DNA from: UBA6115 sp964534515
GTDB taxonomy: Bacteria; Bacillota; Clostridia; Christensenellales; Aristaeellaceae
Assembly: GCA_964534515.1 (NCBI GenBank)
Contig: CAZHPW010000046.1
Span: forward strand, 1 to 17,500
Direction of reading: 5' to 3'
Length of the DNA: 17,500 bases
Under the pieces are notes generated by a model. That model searched no databases. It was not told the DNA's origin and was given only the letters and a program-made list of their open reading frames with translations. The position numbers and the translations under genes are program-made. Below, piece after piece: positions 14,618 through 17,500 of this stretch (within the stretch, counting starts at the first letter, position 1; each line of letters begins with the position of its first letter).

Positions 14618-14632
14618 GTCTGCCTCCAATTC

Positions 14633-15787
14633 TTACTCAAGGATGACCACCTGCTTTTGCCAGGCGGTTTCGGCGCTTTTGCCCGCGCCCAATTGCCAGA
14701 GTTCCTCCGCGTGCATGTCCTGGGCGATTTCCGCATCCCCGCTCCTGGCCGGGCGGCTGATGAGCGGAAAACCGCTCTTGTCCACCTCACGCAGCAAGGG
14801 GGCCGCGCTCTTTCTCATGCCCAGGAGCCTGGCGTATCGCGGTGCATCGCCGTAGTGCTTTAAGGCAATCAAAGCCTGGCTCAAGGCGCGGTTAAGCCGG
14901 GTGTAGGGATAGCGCTTTGTTTTTGCCAGTTCCAGCACCTGCTCCCGGCTGATGGCTTTGCGCGCGGCAGCGAGCACCCTTTGCTCCAGGCCCTCTGTAA
15001 ACTCGCTCAATTCCCGCAGGCTTTTGGGCGTCTGATTGAGCAGGGCAAAGAGCAACGCCTTGTCCAGCGCCTCCGGCCGGTGCATCGCGGCGGACAAAAT
15101 CAGGTGAACGGTTTCCTCCGGGCATTCCTCCCGCACATCGCTGGCCTGGTCACTCAGCAGCTTGAGTCGCACGGCGCTGGCGGAGGCTTCGGGCCCGGGA
15201 GATTTGTCATGGTAGGCGGTCTTGCGCAGGATGGCCAGGGGCTCAATAGCGCTTTTTAGTCTGTCCAACTCCCTTAAGTAACTGACGCCCAGAATAAAGT
15301 TGGGGGAGGAGAACAATTCCGGGTTAATCCCCGGCAGGCTTTCAGCCAGCGCCTCGCCTTGGGCCTTGGCAAAGGATAATCCTGCGGCCAGGTTGCTTTT
15401 CAGCTCGTTATGAAAGCCTTCATCCGGGTGGTTGAGCAGGCGGGCGGCTGCCTTCAGGCTCTTGATGTTATCGCTTTCACTGCCAAAGGCCAGGTGGGTT
15501 GTGACCCCGATGCCGCTTAAAATGCCTACCCCGCCCCTGGCAAAGCGGTTGGCCTGTGCGCAGGAAAACGACACCGGCATGCCCAGCACCAGGTCAGCGC
15601 CGTTTCTCAGCGCCATCGCGGCCCGGGTGTGGCTGTCAAAGAGCATGGGCTCACCGCGCTGGGAAAAAGCGCAGCCCAAAACGCAGATGACAAAGTCCGC
15701 GCCGCTTTGTTCCCGCGCTGCTTCCAAATGATAACGGTGCCCCCTGTGAAAGGGGTCATACTCCGCGATAATGCCGCAAACTCTCAT
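14633..15787 (-). CDS. tmcAL: tRNA(Met) cytidine acetate ligase
   Basis: TmcAL (YlbM, DUF795) makes N4-acetylcytidine at the wobble base of elongator tRNA-Met, activating acetate with ATP. The 384-residue product is the usual length and opens MRVCGIIAEYDPFHRGHRYH, where HRGH (14-17) is the nucleotidyl-transferase HxGH motif. LPGINPELFSSPNFILGVSYL is split here only in mention; the core PNFILGVSYL and KSPGPEASASAVR are also typical. I chose ATG at 15787, which matches homologue starts, has GGAG 6 bases upstream, and leaves a leader of about 17 bases. An ATG at 15799 would leave almost no leader. It heads the minus-strand operon with fumarase and dacF. In Bacillus the family lies beside DUF177-rpmF; here those genes are about 10 kb away. 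Confidence 0.94.
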   Translation of the reverse strand: MRVCGIIAEYDPFHRGHRYHLEAAREQSGADFVICVLGCAFSQRGEPMLFDSHTRAAMALRNGADLVLGMPVSFSCAQANRFARGGVGILSGIGVTTHLAFGSESDNIKSLKAAARLLNHPDEGFHNELKSNLAAGLSFAKAQGEALAESLPGINPELFSSPNFILGVSYLRELDRLKSAIEPLAILRKTAYHDKSPGPEASASAVRLKLLSDQASDVREECPEETVHLILSAAMHRPEALDKALLFALLNQTPKSLRELSEFTEGLEQRVLAAARKAISREQVLELAKTKRYPYTRLNRALSQALIALKHYGDAPRYARLLGMRKSAAPLLREVDKSGFPLISRPARSGDAEIAQDMHAEELWQLGAGKSAETAWQKQVVILE

Positions 15788-15810
15788 TCCGCGCTCCATT
15801 GTTTTGCCTT

Positions 15811-15839
15811 ATTATATCATGCGCGCGCACGGTTTTAAA
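15811..15839 (-). promoter_or_regulatory. Predicted promoter of the tmcAL operon, extended -10 type
   Basis: On the minus strand TTTAAA (15839-15834) is followed by 17 bases and TATAAT (15816-15811), with TG one base before the -10. The start would fall near 15804. The -35 box lies one base from the -35 box of the opposing mgtE promoter. Confidence 0.75.
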
Positions 15840-15840
15840 G

Positions 15841-15869
15841 TTGACAAGCCATTGGGGTAAACCTATAAT
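15841..15869 (+). promoter_or_regulatory. Perfect-consensus sigma-A promoter of mgtE
   Basis: TTGACA (15841-15846) and TATAAT (15864-15869) match consensus exactly with a 17-base spacer. The start would be near 15876, giving a leader of about 190 bases before mgtE. A promoter this strong in front of a long leader with an internal terminator suggests control after initiation. Confidence 0.85.
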
Positions 15870-15899
15870 GAACCTACTAAAACAAGGAGGTGGCCTTTC

Positions 15900-15977
15900 A
15901 TGGATGACGGCGCTAGATGCCAGGTAACTGAAGGCGTTCCGCGATCGCGACGCATCCCTGATGCGCTGCTTGCATAG
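15900..15977 (+). CDS. Possible 25-codon leader ORF upstream of mgtE
   Basis: An ATG at 15900, preceded by AAGGAGGT at 8 bases spacing, opens a 25-codon frame reading MDDGARCQVTEGVPRSRRIP and ending DALLA before TAG. The ribosome binding site is as strong as that of mgtE and shares 11 identical bases with it (CAAGGAGGTGG at 15883-15893 and 16052-16062). It could be a leader peptide whose translation affects the downstream terminator. The peptide is not rich in one amino acid and has no membrane segment. Alternatively the bases are part of an RNA structure and are not translated. I do not recognise a homologue. Confidence 0.35.
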   Translation: MDDGARCQVTEGVPRSRRIPDALLA

Positions 15978-16008
15978 TCTTCACACCTGACATTTATCCT
16001 GTCCCCCG

Positions 16009-16036
16009 GCCCTTGTCCCAAGCAAGGTGCTTTTTT
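16009..16036 (+). terminator. Intrinsic terminator inside the mgtE leader
   Basis: GCCCTTG (16009-16015) pairs with CAAGG and GC (16023-16030, one bulged T), and six T residues follow (16031-16036). It lies between a strong promoter and mgtE on the same strand, with no other gene to end except the small leader ORF, so it probably acts as an attenuator. Confidence 0.6.
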
Positions 16037-16067
16037 GCGCGGATGATAAATCAAGGAGGTGGTTCCA

Positions 16068-17414
16068 ATGAACTGGGAACAAATCGAAGCAAAACTGGAT
16101 CAATTGATGTCTGAAAGCCGCCACGGCCAACTGCGCGGCGCGCTGATGATGCTCAACCCCGTTGACATCGCGGGTTATATGAAGAAGCTGGACAAGGAAA
16201 AGCTGCTGCTGCTCTTCCGTGTTCTGCCCAAGGATGTCTCCGCTGATGTCTTCAGCTACATGGATACCGAGCAGCGCCAGACCCTGGTGGAGAGCATCGC
16301 GGACGCCGAAATTTCAGCCCTCATTGATGAGATGTTCGTGGATGACGCGGTTGACTTTTTGGAGGAGCTGCCCGCCAACGCGGTCAAGCGTGTCCTTCAG
16401 AACACCGAGCCCAAAACCCGTGCCATCATCAACCAGTTCTTAAAGTATCCGGAGAATTCCGCCGGCTCCCTGATGACCATTGAATACTGCGAGGTCAGCC
16501 AGGACATGAGCGTCAAGGATGCCTTAAAGAGCATCATGGAAACCGGCGTTGACAAGGAAACGGTCTACACCCTGTACATGCTGGACAACCAGCGCCACTT
16601 GATCGGTTCCATCCCGCTGCACAAGGCTTTGGTGGTGCCGGAGGATACCGCGCTCACCAAGCTCATGGATCCCGGCATCATCACGGTCAACACCATGGAT
16701 GACCAGGAAGTGGTCGCGGATACCGTGCGCAAGTACCACCTGCTCTCCATCCCCGTGGTGGATGGCGAGGGCCGCATGGTCGGCATCATCACCAACGACG
16801 ATATCATGGATGTCATTGAGGAAGAGAACACCGAGGACATTGAAAAGATGTCCGGTCTGGCCCCCGCTGAGGAGCCCTACTTCAAGACCAAAATCCTCTC
16901 CCTCGCCGGCAACCGCCTGCCCTGGCTGATGATTTTGATGTTCACCTCCATTATTTCAGGCGCCATCATCTCCAAGTTTGAAAACGTGCTCGCGGTCAAC
17001 ATCCTTTTGTCCGCCTCCATCCCCATGCTCATGGACACCGGCGGCAACTGCGGCCAGCAGGCTTCCACCCTGATGATTCGCGGTATGGCGCTGGGCGAGG
17101 TCCAGTTCAAGGACTTCTTCAAGGTGCTGTGGACGGAGTTCCGGGTCGGCCTGCTGGTTGGCGTCATCCTGTCGGTTGTGACCTTCATCCGTCTGCTGCT
17201 GCTAAACGGCGCTTCCCTGGTCATGGCGGGCGTTATTTCCTTTAGTCTGTTCGCCACCGTGGTCATCGCCAAGTCCATTGGCTGCATGTTGCCCCTGGGC
17301 GCGCAACGGCTGAAGCTGGACCCGGCGCTGGCGGCCTCCCCGCTCATCACCACCCTGGTGGACGCGGCCAGCTTGTTCATTTTCTTTACCATCTCCACCA
17401 AGTTCATCCTGTAA
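16068..17414 (+). CDS. mgtE: Magnesium transporter MgtE
   Basis: MgtE is a dimeric magnesium channel-transporter gated by cytoplasmic magnesium. The 448-residue product has the complete architecture: an acidic helical N domain (about 1-125), a CBS domain pair (about 135-255), a connecting helix, and five membrane segments from about 286 to the end. Diagnostic stretches are PMLMDTGGNCGQQASTLMIR (320-339) and KLDPALAASPLITTLVDAAS (416-435); Asp432 matches the pore aspartate described in Thermus MgtE. I chose ATG at 16068, with AAGGAGGT 7 bases upstream. It stands alone downstream of a structured leader. Some homologues carry cobalt as well. Confidence 0.96.
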   Translation: MNWEQIEAKLDQLMSESRHGQLRGALMMLNPVDIAGYMKKLDKEKLLLLFRVLPKDVSADVFSYMDTEQRQTLVESIADAEISALIDEMFVDDAVDFLEELPANAVKRVLQNTEPKTRAIINQFLKYPENSAGSLMTIEYCEVSQDMSVKDALKSIMETGVDKETVYTLYMLDNQRHLIGSIPLHKALVVPEDTALTKLMDPGIITVNTMDDQEVVADTVRKYHLLSIPVVDGEGRMVGIITNDDIMDVIEEENTEDIEKMSGLAPAEEPYFKTKILSLAGNRLPWLMILMFTSIISGAIISKFENVLAVNILLSASIPMLMDTGGNCGQQASTLMIRGMALGEVQFKDFFKVLWTEFRVGLLVGVILSVVTFIRLLLLNGASLVMAGVISFSLFATVVIAKSIGCMLPLGAQRLKLDPALAASPLITTLVDAASLFIFFTISTKFIL

Positions 17415-17490
17415 TCCGCTTAAACCCGCAATCGAAAACCACGCCTGATACTAACCAAAAACGATAACGCTATGAAAGCATTGAGAAATC

Positions 17491-17499
17491 TGATATAAT
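17491..17499 (+). promoter_or_regulatory. Possible extended -10 promoter at the window edge
   Basis: TGATATAAT at 17491-17499 is an extended -10 element. The region 17 bases upstream (TATGAA, 17471-17476) is a poor -35. It would serve a gene beyond the window. The 86 bases after mgtE hold no clear terminator. Confidence 0.35.
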
Positions 17500-17500
17500 T

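Larger units (their letters stand above)
15882..16036 (+). promoter_or_regulatory. Structured mgtE leader, possible riboswitch or attenuator of unknown class
   Basis: By eye the RNA can fold into a closed domain: AGGTG (15888-15892) with CACCT (15984-15988), GCCTTTCA (15893-15900) with TGAAGGC (15929-15935, one bulged T), and a hairpin CGCATC/GATGCG (15951-15956, 15960-15965). An intrinsic terminator follows at 16009-16036. An alternative pairing, ACAAG (15882-15886) with CTTGT (16012-16016) and GGCC (15892-15895) with GGCC (16008-16011), would block both the closed domain and the terminator, as an antiterminator does. I could not match the conserved parts of the magnesium M-box or the manganese yybP-ykoY leader. 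The downstream magnesium transporter suggests metal control; this is inference. Confidence 0.45.

Noticed and set aside
15940..15949. CGCGATCGCG palindrome
   Set aside because: It contains the HIP1-like octamer known from cyanobacteria, but a single copy in GC-rich DNA means little. I treat it as part of the mgtE leader.
15882..16036. M-box magnesium riboswitch
   Set aside because: The expected GGTGAGGCTCC and later conserved segments were not found, so I did not name the class although the gene context would fit.

Overview
The window looks like an ordinary housekeeping stretch of a GC-rich, low-complexity-free bacterial chromosome, most likely a Firmicute of the class Clostridia. The evidence is the rpmH-rnpA-yidD-yidC-jag block, strong AGGAGG ribosome binding sites, near-consensus sigma-A promoters, a valine T-box leader, the DUF177-rpmF pair, TmcAL (YlbM family), a DacF-type carboxypeptidase and an ECF-type pantothenate transporter next to a type III pantothenate kinase. 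I cannot name the genus from sequence alone. No phage, insertion sequence, CRISPR array, tRNA or rRNA was seen.

Layout. 1-1519 (minus) is the N-terminal third to half of rpoB, cut by the window edge inside the rifampicin region. A 289-base divergent promoter region separates it from a plus-strand operon: rpmH, a terminator-like hairpin, rnpA, yidD, yidC and jag/khpB (1809-4605). A perfect promoter then starts DUF177(yceD)-rpmF (4697-5412), followed by a tRNA-Val-sensing T-box leader and a tightly coupled valS-rsmH-rsmI set (5687-10142). A further promoter starts panT-coaX (10268-11671). A bidirectional terminator at 11705-11734 separates this from the convergent minus-strand operon tmcAL-fumA-fumB-dacF (15787 down to 11740). 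Divergent from tmcAL, with its -35 element one base away, is a perfect promoter with a long structured leader in front of mgtE (16068-17414).

How the genes work together. Most of the window serves gene expression: transcription (rpoB), ribosomal proteins (L34, L32), tRNA maturation and charging (RNase P protein, ValRS, TmcAL) and 16S rRNA methylation at C1402 by both RsmH and RsmI. YidD/YidC insert membrane proteins. PanT and CoaX form a pantothenate uptake-and-phosphorylation pair leading to coenzyme A. Fumarase belongs to central metabolism, DacF trims peptidoglycan, and MgtE imports magnesium.

There is no clear new multi-gene system here. The best lead is the RNA leader of mgtE: a by-eye closed helical domain, an intrinsic terminator, a possible antiterminator and an embedded 25-codon ORF with a strong ribosome binding site. 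Other points of note are rpoB occupying the place next to rpmH where dnaA/oriC usually lies, the 4-base overlap of rsmH and rsmI, and a large extracytoplasmic insertion in YidC.
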